From Gammaproteobacteria bacterium (GTDB taxonomy: Bacteria > Pseudomonadota > Gammaproteobacteria > Pseudomonadales > Pseudohongiellaceae): 64,000 nt of DNA. Of the stretch, positions 34,662 through 44,669 are shown one piece after another. A program made the translations under genes and the position numbers. The notes under the pieces were generated by a model. The model searched no databases, was not told the origin of the DNA, and worked only from the letters and a program-made list of their open reading frames with translations. Numbering within the stretch: the first letter of the stretch is position 1; each line of letters starts with the position of its first letter. The stretch is taken from the NCBI GenBank assembly GCA_009692305.1, contig SHZK01000005.1, positions 96,395 to 160,394 on the forward strand, read 5' to 3'.

Positions 34662-36296
34662 CTACTCTTTATCCTTCGCGGGATGCTGCGGCATTTGCGT
34701 GTCCGTCGCCAACCTGCTGATTCGCTTCGCATTGGCGCGCGCCACTGCGTCGGCTATTTCCTGCTGCGCCAGTTGGCGCGAGAACTGCACGGATGTGATT
34801 GGAGAGGAGTCTGTTGGCAGCAATTCCACTGGGAAAAGCGCTGTCGGTATGCGACGTTCCCTCGCGCTGTCTTTTTCCTGCTTGGTGCGATACTGGTGAA
34901 ATTGAAATCGGGTTTGCCAATGTTCACTCTGCTCGCGTGCAACAGACAGTGTGCGTAGATCCTGTTTCGCGGCCACATAATATTGCACCAGCGGGATATT
35001 GCTGGGACACACATAAGCACAGGCGCCACACTCGATGCAATCATCCAGACCATAGGATTGCAGTTGAGTATGATTATGCGTACGTGCAAAGCTGTACAGT
35101 TGCTGCGGTAACAAGCGCGCAGGGCAGACCTCGGCGCAAAATCCGCAGCGAATGCAGGCGAGCTCTGGTTCTGGTTGCGGAAAATCCTCGACGGTTGCGG
35201 CAATCAGGCAGTTCGTGGTTTTGGTGACGGGCACCTCGGTATGCGCCAGCTGCAGTCCCATCAGTGATCCGCCCATTACAGTGGTCAGATGGTGCTGCTC
35301 CTGCACGCCACACAGCTTCAACAGAAATGCCGCTGGCGTGCCGATGAGTGCCTCAAAATTTTTCGGCGTCTGCAACGCGCGTCCAGTCAGGGTAATGATG
35401 CGGCTGATGCTGGGTTTGCCTTCAGCCACTGCCTGATAGACTGCATAGGCCGTGCCGGCATTGTGCACGAGAATGCCGAGATTGAGAGGGTACTGACCGA
35501 CTGGAACTTCGAGACCGGTAACTGCCTGCACGATTTGCTTTTCACCTCCGGTGGGATAAGTGCTGTGCAATAACATTAGCTCGATCGGAGAATGTGCGAG
35601 TGCGCTGCGCAGTGCCGCAATGGCTGCGGGCTTGTCTTCTTCGATGGCGATGATGCAGCGCGGAGCATGGCATGCAGTACGCAGTAATTCGGCGCCAATC
35701 ACCACCTCTCTGGCGCGTTCTCGCAGCAAAGCTTCATCTGTACTGATGTAGGGTTCGCATTCAGCGGCATTTATAATCAGCAGCTCGGTGCCATGTTCAA
35801 TTGCCAGTCGCAATTTGTGAGCGGTGGGGAAGCCGGCCCCACCCATGCCAACAATTCCGGCGGCATCGATCTTGCGCAGCACCTCGAATCCCGTTAGTTG
35901 GTCATGATTCAGACAGGGCTGCAATTCCAGCGAGTTGTCATCGCCATCGCACTGCAGGTGAATGCACAGCGCCGCATTGCCAGGATGACCAGCTATTGGC
36001 GCGGAACAGATTGCAGTGATCCTGCCAGACGTTGGCGCATGCAATGCGGCGCCTGTGTGATCCAGCTTTTCTGTCAATGCCTGATATTTGAGTACCGCGT
36101 CGCCCACTTTAACGAGCGGACTGGAATTGGTGCCGTGATACTGGTTTATCGGGAGGATAAGTTGCGGTGGCAGTGGCATCGGCATAATGCGCGAACGCAA
36201 GGATGCGGCCTTGTGTGGAGCGGGCTTGATACCGCCAAAGATTTTACGGCGACGTAGCTGCTGGTGCGGCAAGTGTAAAAAGTTGGTGGAACTCAT
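34662..36296 (-). CDS. rnfC: Rnf complex subunit C (NADH/ferredoxin-side flavin-Fe-S subunit)
   Basis: A 544-residue peripheral subunit. It has an N-terminal domain with G-G-I-K-P, the flavin/NADH-binding G-x-G-G-x-G-F-P-T-A-x-K segment (150-161), and a SLBB-like region. Two complete [4Fe-4S] motifs follow: C381, C384, C387, C391 and C420, C423, C426, C430. It lacks the long Ala/Lys-rich C-terminal tail of E. coli RsxC. The electron-entry module therefore looks intact. It overlaps rnfB by 4 bp and abuts rnfD without a gap. Confidence 0.94.
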   Translation of the reverse strand: MSSTNFLHLPHQQLRRRKIFGGIKPAPHKAASLRSRIMPMPLPPQLILPINQYHGTNSSPLVKVGDAVLKYQALTEKLDHTGAALHAPTSGRITAICSAPIAGHPGNAALCIHLQCDGDDNSLELQPCLNHDQLTGFEVLRKIDAAGIVGMGGAGFPTAHKLRLAIEHGTELLIINAAECEPYISTDEALLRERAREVVIGAELLRTACHAPRCIIAIEEDKPAAIAALRSALAHSPIELMLLHSTYPTGGEKQIVQAVTGLEVPVGQYPLNLGILVHNAGTAYAVYQAVAEGKPSISRIITLTGRALQTPKNFEALIGTPAAFLLKLCGVQEQHHLTTVMGGSLMGLQLAHTEVPVTKTTNCLIAATVEDFPQPEPELACIRCGFCAEVCPARLLPQQLYSFARTHNHTQLQSYGLDDCIECGACAYVCPSNIPLVQYYVAAKQDLRTLSVAREQSEHWQTRFQFHQYRTKQEKDSARERRIPTALFPVELLPTDSSPITSVQFSRQLAQQEIADAVARANAKRISRLATDTQMPQHPAKDKE

Positions 36297-36883
36297 CTAC
36301 GCGCAGCCGCTGTGGATTGCAATTCTGTCGGCAGCTGCCATTGCCAAGGATTTTGTGCAGGGAGCGCAAGCATATCAATGCAATCAACCGGACAGGGGGC
36401 TACGCACAAATCACAGCCGGTGCATTCACTGGCAATAACGGTGTGCATCAATTTAGCGCCACCGATGATGGCGTCCACCGGGCAGGCCTGAATGCACTTC
36501 GTACAGCCGATGCATTCTGCTTCACGTATGAAGGCGATCTTTATGGGTTCGATACGGCCGTGGGCGGGATTCAATGGTTTGGGATAATCATTCAGCAATT
36601 GCGCGAGGCGAATGATGGTGGCTTCCCCGCCAGGAGGGCACTGATTGATGGCGCTGCCGCGGGCAATTGCGCCTGCATAAGGCAGGCAACCTTCGAAACT
36701 GCATTGACCGCATTGCGTCTGTGGCAACAGTGCGTTGATCTGATCAATCAGGGTTTTTTGTTGGTTGCTGGTGCTGTACCAGAACGCCAGGCTGCTGCGA
36801 ATGCTGAGTGCGATGCCGATCAGGGCGGCAATCGCGAACAGTATATTTATAAAAAAATTATCTATGAGTAGCATCGTAATCAT
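36293..36883 (-). CDS. rnfB: Rnf complex subunit B (polyferredoxin)
   Basis: A 196-residue Fe-S protein with an N-terminal membrane anchor (residues ~10-30). The first cluster motif has C58, C61, C66 and C82 (family QCGQC-x4-C). Two ferredoxin-type [4Fe-4S] motifs follow: C124, C127, C130, C134 and C154, C157, C160, C164. All expected ligands are present, in contrast to RnfA and RnfE. I chose the ATG at 36883, which overlaps the rnfA stop as ATGA; ATG at 36874 is an alternative. Confidence 0.94.
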   Translation of the reverse strand: MITMLLIDNFFINILFAIAALIGIALSIRSSLAFWYSTSNQQKTLIDQINALLPQTQCGQCSFEGCLPYAGAIARGSAINQCPPGGEATIIRLAQLLNDYPKPLNPAHGRIEPIKIAFIREAECIGCTKCIQACPVDAIIGGAKLMHTVIASECTGCDLCVAPCPVDCIDMLALPAQNPWQWQLPTELQSTAAARR

Positions 36884-37455
36884 ACGAGACCCGCAAAACC
36901 CAGCAGGCACATTGCTACAATTCCAGCGCTGATCAAATGAATCGGCGCACCGCGCAGGGGCGCGGGTATATCAGCCGTTTCCAGTCGTTCACGTAATGCT
37001 GCGAACATAACCAGCAAAACCCCGAATCCGATAGCAGCCCCAAGACTGTAATTGATGCTGTGAGGAATTGAGCCAACGCTGGTCATGTTCAACAGAGACA
37101 GGCCAACAATTGCACTGTTGCCGCTGATTAAGCAGAACTCGAGTCCCAGGCGTCTGAACGAATGCGGAAGGCGCGGGGCAAGCTGTGAGAGCAATAACTG
37201 CGCGAGGCTTGCACTGACGACGACGAACAGAATTAACTGGAGGAATTCCAGCTGCAATGGCACCAGCAGCCAACGCCCGACCAGCAAATTAATTACGGCG
37301 CTGGCAAACATGATGCTGCCGCTCATCCAGGCCAGTTCGATCGCATTGCGCAGGTTGTTGCTGTACGAAAATAACGCGGACACGCCAAGCAGTTGCACGA
37401 GCACTAGATTGTTTACCAATGCCGCCGCGATAATTATGCCGAAGAATTGGGACAC
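36880..37455 (-). CDS. rnfA: Rnf complex membrane subunit A, Cys-less variant
   Basis: A 191-residue, six-helix membrane protein homologous to RsxA/RnfA ([12 protein letters not shown] at 13-24; [13 protein letters not shown] near the C-terminus). I chose the GTG at 37455: GGAG lies just upstream and the length and numbering then match E. coli RsxA (193). The two conserved Cys that bind the intramembrane [2Fe-2S] cluster with RnfE are replaced: the LGLCP site reads LGVSA (S26) and the TTNCAVLG site reads SGNSAIVG (S114). Apart from these positions the sequence is well conserved, which argues against decay. It is first in the operon. Confidence 0.9.
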   Translation of the reverse strand: MSQFFGIIIAAALVNNLVLVQLLGVSALFSYSNNLRNAIELAWMSGSIMFASAVINLLVGRWLLVPLQLEFLQLILFVVVSASLAQLLLSQLAPRLPHSFRRLGLEFCLISGNSAIVGLSLLNMTSVGSIPHSINYSLGAAIGFGVLLVMFAALRERLETADIPAPLRGAPIHLISAGIVAMCLLGFAGLV

Positions 37456-37616
37456 GAAATCAGCTCGCTCCGAAACTTGCAAATGAGTGTTGGGTAATCA
37501 TCAGTCAGGGACTGCCACCCTGGGAATTGTAGCATGCTCGACTGCGGCGCCGAAAAGCCAATCAGCCAGCACTGCCGCTGCGTGCGAAATTGGCAGGTAT
37601 GACTATCGTGGTCGGT

Positions 37617-39140
37617 TTATTCCGGGAACAAGCCAGTCGAGTACGCGGTTGGGATGCGGTATTGGGCCAGTATGCTGTCTTCGCTGGCGACAGCAGCGCT
37701 GTGATTGATGACCATCTGATAGCCATTGCTGTTTTCGAACACCACGTTTTCTTCCAGGTTGTTTTTCAGTACATTCGAAAAATGATTAAAGTCGCGAATC
37801 GGTTCACCGTTGACCTGGTCCACGACCCAGTTGCGCCAGTCGTGATAACCAAGATTTACATCAGCGGCTAACACCTGCAGTGCCACGACCAGTTCGCGGC
37901 GTGTTGGAGAGCTCCACTCATCGCGCGCCTGTAGCAGACTTACCGGAGCAGTGCGGCCCCAGTCGCTACCCCAGCGCTTGATCAGGTTCATGTTCAAAGG
38001 CACGAACAACACGCCACCATATATATAGTACTCAGGTATCTTGTCGAATTCTTCGGCAGCAACGAGACCGTAACTCTCCTGCACTCGCTGCGCCGGAATC
38101 GATACTGTTTGCTCCATGCCGCCGCGGGCAAAGGTTAACTGTATAGACTCATCGATGTGGTGCAAGTCGATGGCGTGTTTGTAGTCAGTGAGTATGTCCT
38201 TGGTCAACTGGATGCTGCCGTCATCGGCAATATTGAAGTCATCGATTTTCAAGACCACGTCATTTTCCTGAAGAATATTGTGCGCGGGTGAGTCGTCGAA
38301 CACCTTGATGACAAGCACGCCACTTTGATCCTTTTGCAAACCATAGGCAGCCTTGGTCGCAGGACTGTCTAGGGTCTGGGTTCTGAAGCCAAGGTCGGGA
38401 AAGCCTTCATGTTCGCCGTCCTTACTGTCTTCCAGTACATGGTTGATTATGCTCGGCGGTACAAAGTAGCCCAGATTCTCGGCGCGGCCACCGCTATTCG
38501 CCTGCATGACGACACCGACGATTTGCTGGTTGACGATAACCGGACCGCCACTGTTGCCCGGGTTGATCGCGGCATCAATCTGGCCCGCCAAAAGATAAGT
38601 GCCACCGTGGGCATAAATCTGCTGCTCTACCCGCGACAGGATGCCCTTGGTAATGCTGAGAGATTTGCCGCCAATCGGATAACCGTACACTGACACTTCT
38701 TCCAGCGGATCCGGCAGCTTGCCGATGGCGAGTGCCTTCAGGTCGCTGAAGAATTCCGCTTCATCCACTGTGATAAGGGCCAGGTCGGCATCATGGGAAA
38801 CAAAAACGACCCGGGCCAGATAGCGGCGCGGGTCATTGTGCTTCTGCGCCTGCACATAGCTCGCGTTTGCGACCACATGGGCGTTCGTCAGGATCAAGTT
38901 GCCTTCGATCACGGAGCCAGAACCACTGCTTTGTTGCGGAGTGAGCAAGCGCCAGGGAGTGAAATAGTCAGGCTCGGCCTGAGTTGTGTAAATCTTGATA
39001 ACGGATTCTTCGATTGCGCGCAGTGCTTCGATCTGGGCAGCGGCGGGTGTTGCTGGCAGCCAGAGCATGCCCAACAGGCTGAGTGTGCTGAATCTTGCCA
39101 GGCGTCGGATATTGGATATGGAATTCATAGGACAACTCAC
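37617..39140 (-). CDS. Periplasmic trypsin-like serine protease with PDZ domain
   Basis: A 507-residue protein with a signal peptide (cleavage near AAA-Q36). The DegP/HtrA-type protease domain has H88 (TNAHVV), D119 (DADLAL) and S197 (GNSGGP). A PDZ-like domain follows at ~265-340, and the last ~160 residues, which hold a second PDZ-like segment (V-N-G-E-P-I-x-D-F), resemble the C-terminal part of plant-type Deg proteases. It probably degrades misfolded periplasmic proteins. It lies upstream of rnfA on the same strand with a 161-bp gap, so it is not clearly part of that operon. An internal ATG at codon 5 is an alternative start. Confidence 0.9.
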   Translation of the reverse strand: MSCPMNSISNIRRLARFSTLSLLGMLWLPATPAAAQIEALRAIEESVIKIYTTQAEPDYFTPWRLLTPQQSSGSGSVIEGNLILTNAHVVANASYVQAQKHNDPRRYLARVVFVSHDADLALITVDEAEFFSDLKALAIGKLPDPLEEVSVYGYPIGGKSLSITKGILSRVEQQIYAHGGTYLLAGQIDAAINPGNSGGPVIVNQQIVGVVMQANSGGRAENLGYFVPPSIINHVLEDSKDGEHEGFPDLGFRTQTLDSPATKAAYGLQKDQSGVLVIKVFDDSPAHNILQENDVVLKIDDFNIADDGSIQLTKDILTDYKHAIDLHHIDESIQLTFARGGMEQTVSIPAQRVQESYGLVAAEEFDKIPEYYIYGGVLFVPLNMNLIKRWGSDWGRTAPVSLLQARDEWSSPTRRELVVALQVLAADVNLGYHDWRNWVVDQVNGEPIRDFNHFSNVLKNNLEENVVFENSNGYQMVINHSAAVASEDSILAQYRIPTAYSTGLFPE

Positions 39141-39201
39141 TTCCTTCTTGTAGTGGCAGTTAAAGCTTATTACGTTGCTGCTATGAGTGCCAGTTCAACG
39201 C

Positions 39202-41295
39202 TCAGGTAATACGCATGCCAGGTTGCGTGCCATGGTGGGGTTCCAGCAACCAGATCTCCTTGCCTCCGGGACCTGCCGCCAGGACCATGCCTTCTGACAT
39301 TCCAAATTTCATTTTGCGCGGTTGCAAATTCGCCACGATGACAGTGAGCTTGCCTATCAGTGCAGCGGGCTCGTAGGCCGATTTGATGCCAGAGAATACT
39401 GTGCGCGTACGCGGGACGCCGGCGGGATCTGCGCCGAGATCGAGAGTGAGGCGCAGCAACTTGTCGGCACCTTCTACATGCTCGGCGTTGAGGATGCGGG
39501 CAACGCGCAAATCAATTTTGGCGAAATCAGCAAACTCTATTTCAGGTTCGATAACCGGGTTGTTTACAGCTGCCTTGGGTTGGTCGGTTGCAGCCGCGGG
39601 AATCATTTCCTGCTGCGCGGCAAACTCGGCTTTCGTAGTGTCAATCATGGCCTGTACCTTGTCTGTCTCCACGCGTGTCAGCAGTGGTTTAAAATTATTA
39701 ATGGTATGGTCAAGTAGCAGTGAATCGATATCATTCCAAAGCAGTGGCTGGATGTTGAGAAAAGTCTCGGCCTGCGCGGTCATCTCGGGCAACACCGGTT
39801 TCAAATAGCACAACAACAGACGAAAGGCATTCAATCCAGTGCTGCAAATCTGCTGCAATTGCAGCGACTGCGGATCAGTTTTGGCAATGACCCAGGGCTG
39901 TTTGTCATTTATATACTGATTGGCCCGATCAGCGAGGGCCATGACTAGCCGGATGGCCTTGCTGTATTCACGCTGCTCGAAGTATTCGGCTATTTCACCA
40001 GCGGCATTCTGCATCTCGGCGAGTAGCTCAGGGTTGTCGAGTTCCGCCGCCAGGCGACCGTTAAAGCCCTTGCTGATAAAACTGGCGCAGCGACTGGCGA
40101 TATTCACGACTTTGCCAACCAGATCTGAGTTGACCCGTTGCGCGAAGTCTTCCAGGTTCATGTCGAGATCGTCGATACCGGCACCAAGCTTGGCCGCCAG
40201 GTAATAGCGCAGATATTCCGGATTCAGATATTGCAGATAGGTGCGGGCATTAATAAATGTGCCGCGTGATTTCGACATCTTGGTGCCGTCAACGGTCAGG
40301 AAGCCATGCACGTAGACGGCAGTGGGAGTGCGCAGTCCGGCGCTGGTGAGCATGGCGGGCCAGAACAGTGTGTGGAAGTTCACGATGTCCTTGCCAATGA
40401 AATGGTAGAGCTCGGTGTCTGCTCCGGGGCTCCAGTAATCGGCAAAATTGTAATCGGTGCGATCACAAAAATTCTTGAAACTCGCCATGTAACCGATGGG
40501 CGCGTCTACCCAGACGTAAAAATACTTGCCGGGTGCGCCCGGAATTTCGAAGCCGAAATAGGGCGCGTCGCGACTGATATCCCATTCCTGCAGCTCGTCA
40601 TCCAGCCATTCACTCAATTTATTCGCTACTGCTTCCTGCAAGGTGCCGCTGCGCGTCCACGTTCTCAGCATGTCGCGAAATTGCGGGAGCGCAAAGAAGA
40701 AATGTTCTGATTGTTTTTCAATCGGTATGGCGCCGGAAATGGTCGAGCGCGGATTGATCAGGTCAGACGGACTGTAAGTGGATCCGCAGGCCTCGCAATT
40801 ATCCCCATACTGATCTTCGGTTTTGCACTTGGGGCAGGTGCCTTTGATGTAGCGATCGGCAAGGAATAGCTGCTTCTCGGGATCAAACAATTGTTTGATG
40901 GAGCGGCGGTTGATATGGCCATTGCGGTCCAGGGCCTGATAGATCTGCTCGGACAATAGCCGATTTTCCTCGGAGTGCGTGGAATAGAAATTATCGAAGC
41001 GGATATGAAAGTCGTGATAGTCGCGCTGGTGTTCAGCGTTTATGGCATCGACCAACTGCTCCGGAGTGATGCCTTTCTTTTCCGCGCTCAGCATTATAGC
41101 CGTGCCGTGTGCATCATCGGCGCAGACGTATACGCAGTCGTGACCGCGCAGTTTTTGCAGGCGCACCCAGATATCAGTCTGGATGGCTTCCAGCATGTGT
41201 CCAAGATGGATGGCGCCGTTCGCATAGGGGAGCGCGCTCGTGACGAGCATCTTACGTGGTTTCAAAGTGCAGTCCTTGGGAACGAAATTTGGCAC
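39202..41295 (-). CDS. metG: Methionyl-tRNA synthetase
   Basis: A 697-residue class I synthetase. The HIGH-type motif HLGH is at 30-33, the zinc knuckle uses C154, C157, C167 and C170, and KMSKS is at 339-343. The C-terminal ~110 residues are the EMAP/Trbp111-like tRNA-binding OB domain (F-A-K-I-D-L-R-V-A). A small insertion (PAGVPRT) sits in that domain compared with E. coli. The chosen start is GTG at 41295; ATG at 41250 is possible but would remove residues that E. coli MetG has in similar number. It follows the rubredoxin gene by 9 bp. Confidence 0.96.
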   Translation of the reverse strand: MPNFVPKDCTLKPRKMLVTSALPYANGAIHLGHMLEAIQTDIWVRLQKLRGHDCVYVCADDAHGTAIMLSAEKKGITPEQLVDAINAEHQRDYHDFHIRFDNFYSTHSEENRLLSEQIYQALDRNGHINRRSIKQLFDPEKQLFLADRYIKGTCPKCKTEDQYGDNCEACGSTYSPSDLINPRSTISGAIPIEKQSEHFFFALPQFRDMLRTWTRSGTLQEAVANKLSEWLDDELQEWDISRDAPYFGFEIPGAPGKYFYVWVDAPIGYMASFKNFCDRTDYNFADYWSPGADTELYHFIGKDIVNFHTLFWPAMLTSAGLRTPTAVYVHGFLTVDGTKMSKSRGTFINARTYLQYLNPEYLRYYLAAKLGAGIDDLDMNLEDFAQRVNSDLVGKVVNIASRCASFISKGFNGRLAAELDNPELLAEMQNAAGEIAEYFEQREYSKAIRLVMALADRANQYINDKQPWVIAKTDPQSLQLQQICSTGLNAFRLLLCYLKPVLPEMTAQAETFLNIQPLLWNDIDSLLLDHTINNFKPLLTRVETDKVQAMIDTTKAEFAAQQEMIPAAATDQPKAAVNNPVIEPEIEFADFAKIDLRVARILNAEHVEGADKLLRLTLDLGADPAGVPRTRTVFSGIKSAYEPAALIGKLTVIVANLQPRKMKFGMSEGMVLAAGPGGKEIWLLEPHHGTQPGMRIT

Positions 41296-41304
41296 AGCCT
41301 GCCA

Positions 41305-41514
41305 TTAGATTTCGATCATTTCAAAATCTTCTTTACCGACCCCGCAGTCGGGGCACATCCAGTCATCCGGAATCTCGTGCCACGGCGTGCCAGGCGCAAT
41401 TCCATCTTCTGGTAAACCCTGAGCTTCATCGTAAATGAAGCCACACACCATGCATTGCCATTGTTTCACTGCGGCTTGCTCCTGAGACTCTGTTTGGGAA
41501 CTGTTCCTGCTCAT
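41305..41514 (-). CDS. Rubredoxin
   Basis: A 69-residue one-iron electron carrier with ligands C21, C24, C54 and C57 and the typical W-x-C-x-x-C-G-F-I-Y-D and D-D-W-M-C-P-D-C-G segments. The start at 41514 leaves a 19-residue polar N-terminal extension. An ATG at 41523 is also in frame. A TATAAT sequence on the minus strand at 41522-41527 would place transcription initiation near 41515, which would make the mRNA nearly leaderless if the promoter is real. It is followed 9 bp later by metG. Its redox partners are not nearby. Confidence 0.92.
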   Translation of the reverse strand: MSRNSSQTESQEQAAVKQWQCMVCGFIYDEAQGLPEDGIAPGTPWHEIPDDWMCPDCGVGKEDFEMIEI

Positions 41515-41837
41515 GTTGGGCATTATAGTGCAGGAGATTGGCTTGGGGGCGAGCAGAAGAGTTCCGAATTTCAAACCAACTATCAAATCATGCAGTTGAT
41601 CTGGGTACCGCTATGCCAGGGCTGGACGCTAAGGCATGGTCAGAGCGAAGATAATACGCGAATCAGTTTAGTAATTCAGCTCCTTTCTCCAGATAGGTAG
41701 CGAGCGCGCAGTAAACGGCATGAGTCAAAAAACAGATGAATCACGCGGTGATTGGTTTTATCATGCGCGTCTTCAAGCGGATACACCGCTACTACCAACG
41801 CGCCATCGGCGCACGCCATTGACAGAGACATGAATAG
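41515..41837. other. Divergent region between rubredoxin and dcd
   Basis: This 323-bp region carries the leftward rubredoxin/metG promoter and the dcd promoter. Apart from one short plus-strand frame next to dcd, I see no gene. The mrp/apbC gene that accompanies metG and dcd in Pseudomonas is absent. Confidence 0.5.
41720..41833 (+). CDS. Possible 37-residue peptide immediately upstream of dcd
   Basis: An ATG-initiated frame of 37 codons ends 4 nt before the dcd ATG. The product would be polar and basic, with W-F-Y in the first half. No strong ribosome binding site precedes it. The position suggests a coupled leader peptide, but chance is quite possible. Confidence 0.2.
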   Translation: MSQKTDESRGDWFYHARLQADTPLLPTRHRRTPLTET

Positions 41838-42407
41838 ATGAGCATAAAATCAGATCGCTGGATTCGGCAAATGGCCAGAGAGCAGGGCATGATCACGCCA
41901 TTCGTTGCAGAGCAAGTGCGTTATGTTAATGGGGAGAAAGTAATTTCTTATGGTACTTCCAGCTATGGCTACGATGTGCGCTGCGCCACTGAGTTCAAGA
42001 TTTTTACTAACGTGCATACTACCAGCGTCGTCGATCCCAAAAACTTTGATCCGTCCTGCTTTGTTTCGATCGATGAGCCTTACTGTGTGATTCCACCAAA
42101 TTCTTTCGCGTTGGCGCGCACAGTGGAATATTTCAGGATTCCGAAAGACGTGCTCACAATTTGTCTCGGCAAGTCGACCTATGCCCGTTGCGGCATCATC
42201 GTCAATGTCACGCCCCTCGAACCCGAATGGGAAGGGCATGTCACTCTGGAATTTTCCAATACCACGCCGCTGCCCGCGAAGATCTATGCCAATGAAGGCG
42301 TAGCACAGGTGCTGTTCTATCAATCCGATGAACAATGTGAAGTAACCTACAAACAACGGGGTGGCAAATACATGGGGCAAATCGGCGTAACGCCACCCAA
42401 AGCCTGA
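41838..42407 (+). CDS. dcd: dCTP deaminase
   Basis: A 189-residue enzyme that converts dCTP to dUTP, which feeds dTTP synthesis. The family segments [18 protein letters not shown] (with the catalytic region) and [15 protein letters not shown] are all intact, and the sequence closely resembles Pseudomonas Dcd along its whole length. Together with nrdAB it makes two deoxynucleotide-supply loci in the window. The ribosome binding site is weak. Confidence 0.96.
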   Translation: MSIKSDRWIRQMAREQGMITPFVAEQVRYVNGEKVISYGTSSYGYDVRCATEFKIFTNVHTTSVVDPKNFDPSCFVSIDEPYCVIPPNSFALARTVEYFRIPKDVLTICLGKSTYARCGIIVNVTPLEPEWEGHVTLEFSNTTPLPAKIYANEGVAQVLFYQSDEQCEVTYKQRGGKYMGQIGVTPPKA

Positions 42408-43140
42408 TCTCGAGTCAATAAACCGTTGTCCGCCTGGCGCTCGCGCCGGGTTTCGTCAAATTTCCGGCGCTTTTGCCGCTGCGAAAAATCCTCGCAAATT
42501 TCCGTACTGCCTCGCAAGCTCAAGTGTTCCGGGGGGTTTGTATCTATCTGCAGGTTTCTTACTGATATGGAACACTTTTTGCAAAGCACAAGCAGTTGTA
42601 GCTGCGTCGTGCGGTTGGCAATGCCCAAGGGAATTATTGGTACGCGATTTGCTCGACTGCAACAGGTTCCAGATGAACCTTCTGCGCCAGAACTTTTCAC
42701 GCTATCAGGGCGTTCATTGCAGGGGATAGAAGAGGCTAATCAAAACCAGATTTATAAGATGTAGTCCGGGTATTGAGTAGATCGTCAGAATCGAAATTAA
42801 GTTTAGAACAGATCAGTAAATTGGAATTACAGCAGTTAAAAAAATAGGGAGTAGACCACGGCATGCTGGTTAGTGGTAGTTGGATAACAGACATGCGCAG
42901 CACCTTGCCCGAATTTCATGGTCCTTTGACCCTGAAATCTGGCGTTGCTTACTCTACGAATCCTGCCAACAGGCCTGCGTCTTCGCGCAGATACTTTTGC
43001 AACAATCCGAATACTGCGCTTGCCTCGCTCTGCCAACAAGCAGAATGGACTATTGCTCACATTGTCGTGAGTCATGTGTTCGCTGCTGTTGCAGAATGTA
43101 TTGCGCCTCAAGCGACAGTAACCAGACGGGATGATAGATA
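42408..43140. other. Gene-free 733-bp stretch between dcd and fliA
   Basis: Several open frames of 60-112 codons exist on both strands, but all are Ser/Arg/Cys-rich, lack ribosome binding sites and look like chance. A weak hairpin after dcd (CTGGCG/CGCCGG, 42434-42449, then GTTTCGT) could be a terminator. In Pseudomonas the flhF-fleN genes precede fliA; I could not recognise remnants of them here. Confidence 0.55.
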
Positions 43141-43890
43141 ATGACTTCAGCAACTGGGGCTTTCATACAAAACAAACCTCTCAAGCCTATTGACGCCGAA
43201 GAGGGCAACATGACCGAGGTGGTGATACGCTACGCACCATTGGTGAAGCGTATTGCACATCATCTATTGCTGCGCATGCCGGCAAGTGTGCAGATCGATG
43301 ACTTGATTCAATCCGGTATGATTGGTTTGCTGGAAGCAGCGAAGAAATACGACATCACCAAGGGAGCCAGCTTCGAAACCTACGCGGGTATCCGCATTCG
43401 CGGCTCTATGTTGGATGAAGTGCGCAAGGGTGACTGGGCGCCACGCTCGGTGCATCGCAAATCCCGCAAGGTAGCAGAAGCGATCAAGACGATCGAAGCA
43501 AGAACTGGCAAGGATGCGAAGGATCAGGATATCGCACGTGAGCTGGATATCGATCTCAATGCCTACTTCGCTATTTTGCAGGATGCGACGGGCAGCCGCT
43601 TATTCAGTTTTGATGACATTATGGAAGGCGACGATTCAGCGATTGAATTGGCCGCCGGTGAATTGCCAGGTCCCTGTGACGGATTGCAACGGGATACCTT
43701 CAAGGCGCATTTGGCCGCCGCGATAGATGGCCTGCCAGAACGAGAGAAACTGGTATTGGCGCTTTACTATGATGAAGAACTGAACCTCAAGGAAATTGGT
43801 GAAGTCATCGGTGTCAGCGAATCACGCGTCAGTCAGATTCATAGCCAGGCGGCTATGCGCCTGCGTGCGCGCCTTACTGACTGGAACTGA
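43141..43890 (+). CDS. fliA: Flagellar sigma factor FliA (sigma-28)
   Basis: A 249-residue sigma-70-family factor closely similar to Pseudomonas FliA. Region 2 contains Y-A-P-L-V-K-R-I-A and the block G-M-I-G-L-L-E-A-A-K-K-Y, followed by RIRGSMLDEVRKGDW. Region 4 has L-P-E-R-E-K-L-V-L-x-L-Y-Y and the helix-turn-helix E-I-G-E-V-I-G-V-S-E-S-R-V-S-Q. Sigma-28 drives late flagellar and chemotaxis genes. Here none of these genes flank it: dcd is upstream and ccmA directly downstream. All functional regions are intact, so it should be active. Confidence 0.93.
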   Translation: MTSATGAFIQNKPLKPIDAEEGNMTEVVIRYAPLVKRIAHHLLLRMPASVQIDDLIQSGMIGLLEAAKKYDITKGASFETYAGIRIRGSMLDEVRKGDWAPRSVHRKSRKVAEAIKTIEARTGKDAKDQDIARELDIDLNAYFAILQDATGSRLFSFDDIMEGDDSAIELAAGELPGPCDGLQRDTFKAHLAAAIDGLPEREKLVLALYYDEELNLKEIGEVIGVSESRVSQIHSQAAMRLRARLTDWN

Positions 43891-43945
43891 AGCTGATCCG
43901 CATCCAGCGCTCGGTACTAACAGGATTCATCGGTTAGTTCTGGGC

Positions 43946-43951
43946 TATAAT
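43946..43951 (+). promoter_or_regulatory. Candidate -10 element for the ccm operon
   Basis: A consensus TATAAT lies 47 bp before the ccmA ATG and 53 bp after the fliA stop. No strong -35 is seen. Confidence 0.4.
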
Positions 43952-43997
43952 CTTCCCGAGCTTCTTCTTGCGCTTTTGAATTCGGGTGATCTCCCTC

Positions 43998-44669
43998 ATG
44001 TCCGCTGCAGCGATTGAGTCAGCACACAATGTTCCCAATGCAGACAGCTCTGACGGCGAGGTCTTGCTCGATATCCGCGATTTGTTTTGCGAACGCGATG
44101 ATCGCATTCTGTTCCAACATCTGAATTTCAAGCTCCGCGCCGGTGAGGTATTGCAGGTGCATGGCAGTAATGGCAGTGGCAAGACCACCTTGCTGCGGAT
44201 TATTTGCGGTCTTAACGACAGTTACCAAGGCGCAATTTACTGGCAGGGGACTGAAGTGGTTGAGCACCTGGAAGATTTTTACAGCGCTCTGCTCTATATC
44301 GGTCATCGCGTCGGCGTGAGCAAGGTGCTGACACCAGTGGAGAATCTGCGTTGGAGTTGCAGTCTGCAGCGGCAGCGGGATGATGCTGCCATTTACTCCG
44401 CACTCGCCACTGTTGACTTGCGCGGATTTGAGGAGTCGCAGTGTTTTACTTTGTCCGCGGGTCAACAGCAACGAGTGTCACTGGCGCGCTTGTTACTCAG
44501 TGACGCCAGGCTCTGGATTCTTGATGAACCCTTCGCGACACTGGATGCCTCCGGCGTGGAGCAGTTGGAAGGTCTGCTGTCCAAACATGCCAATAGTGGC
44601 GGCGCCGTTCTGGTGACCACGCATCACCAGTTGCGAGTGCCGAAATTGCAAAGGTTGAGTCTGGGATGA
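43998..44669 (+). CDS. ccmA: Haem export ABC transporter ATP-binding protein CcmA
   Basis: A 223-residue ABC ATPase of cytochrome c maturation System I. Walker A is GSNGSGKTT, the signature is LSAGQQQR, and Walker B is LWILDEP. With CcmB, C and D it releases holo-CcmE, the haem chaperone. I chose the ATG at 43998; a GTG four codons earlier is possible. The N-terminus is about 20 residues longer than in E. coli. The stop overlaps the ccmB ATG by 4 bp. Confidence 0.95.
   Translation: MSAAAIESAHNVPNADSSDGEVLLDIRDLFCERDDRILFQHLNFKLRAGEVLQVHGSNGSGKTTLLRIICGLNDSYQGAIYWQGTEVVEHLEDFYSALLYIGHRVGVSKVLTPVENLRWSCSLQRQRDDAAIYSALATVDLRGFEESQCFTLSAGQQQRVSLARLLLSDARLWILDEPFATLDASGVEQLEGLLSKHANSGGAVLVTTHHQLRVPKLQRLSLG

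Noticed and set aside
37456..37482. TTG start for RnfA nine codons upstream
   Set aside because: The GTG at 37455 has GGAG just upstream and gives exact positional agreement with E. coli RsxA.
42426..42764. Plus-strand frame of 112 codons after dcd
   Set aside because: Very rich in Ser, Arg and Cys, no ribosome binding site and no recognisable motif; looks like chance.
42863..43141. Frames upstream of fliA that might be a fleN or flhF remnant
   Set aside because: No Walker motif or other piece of FleN, FlhF or FlhA could be recognised in any frame.
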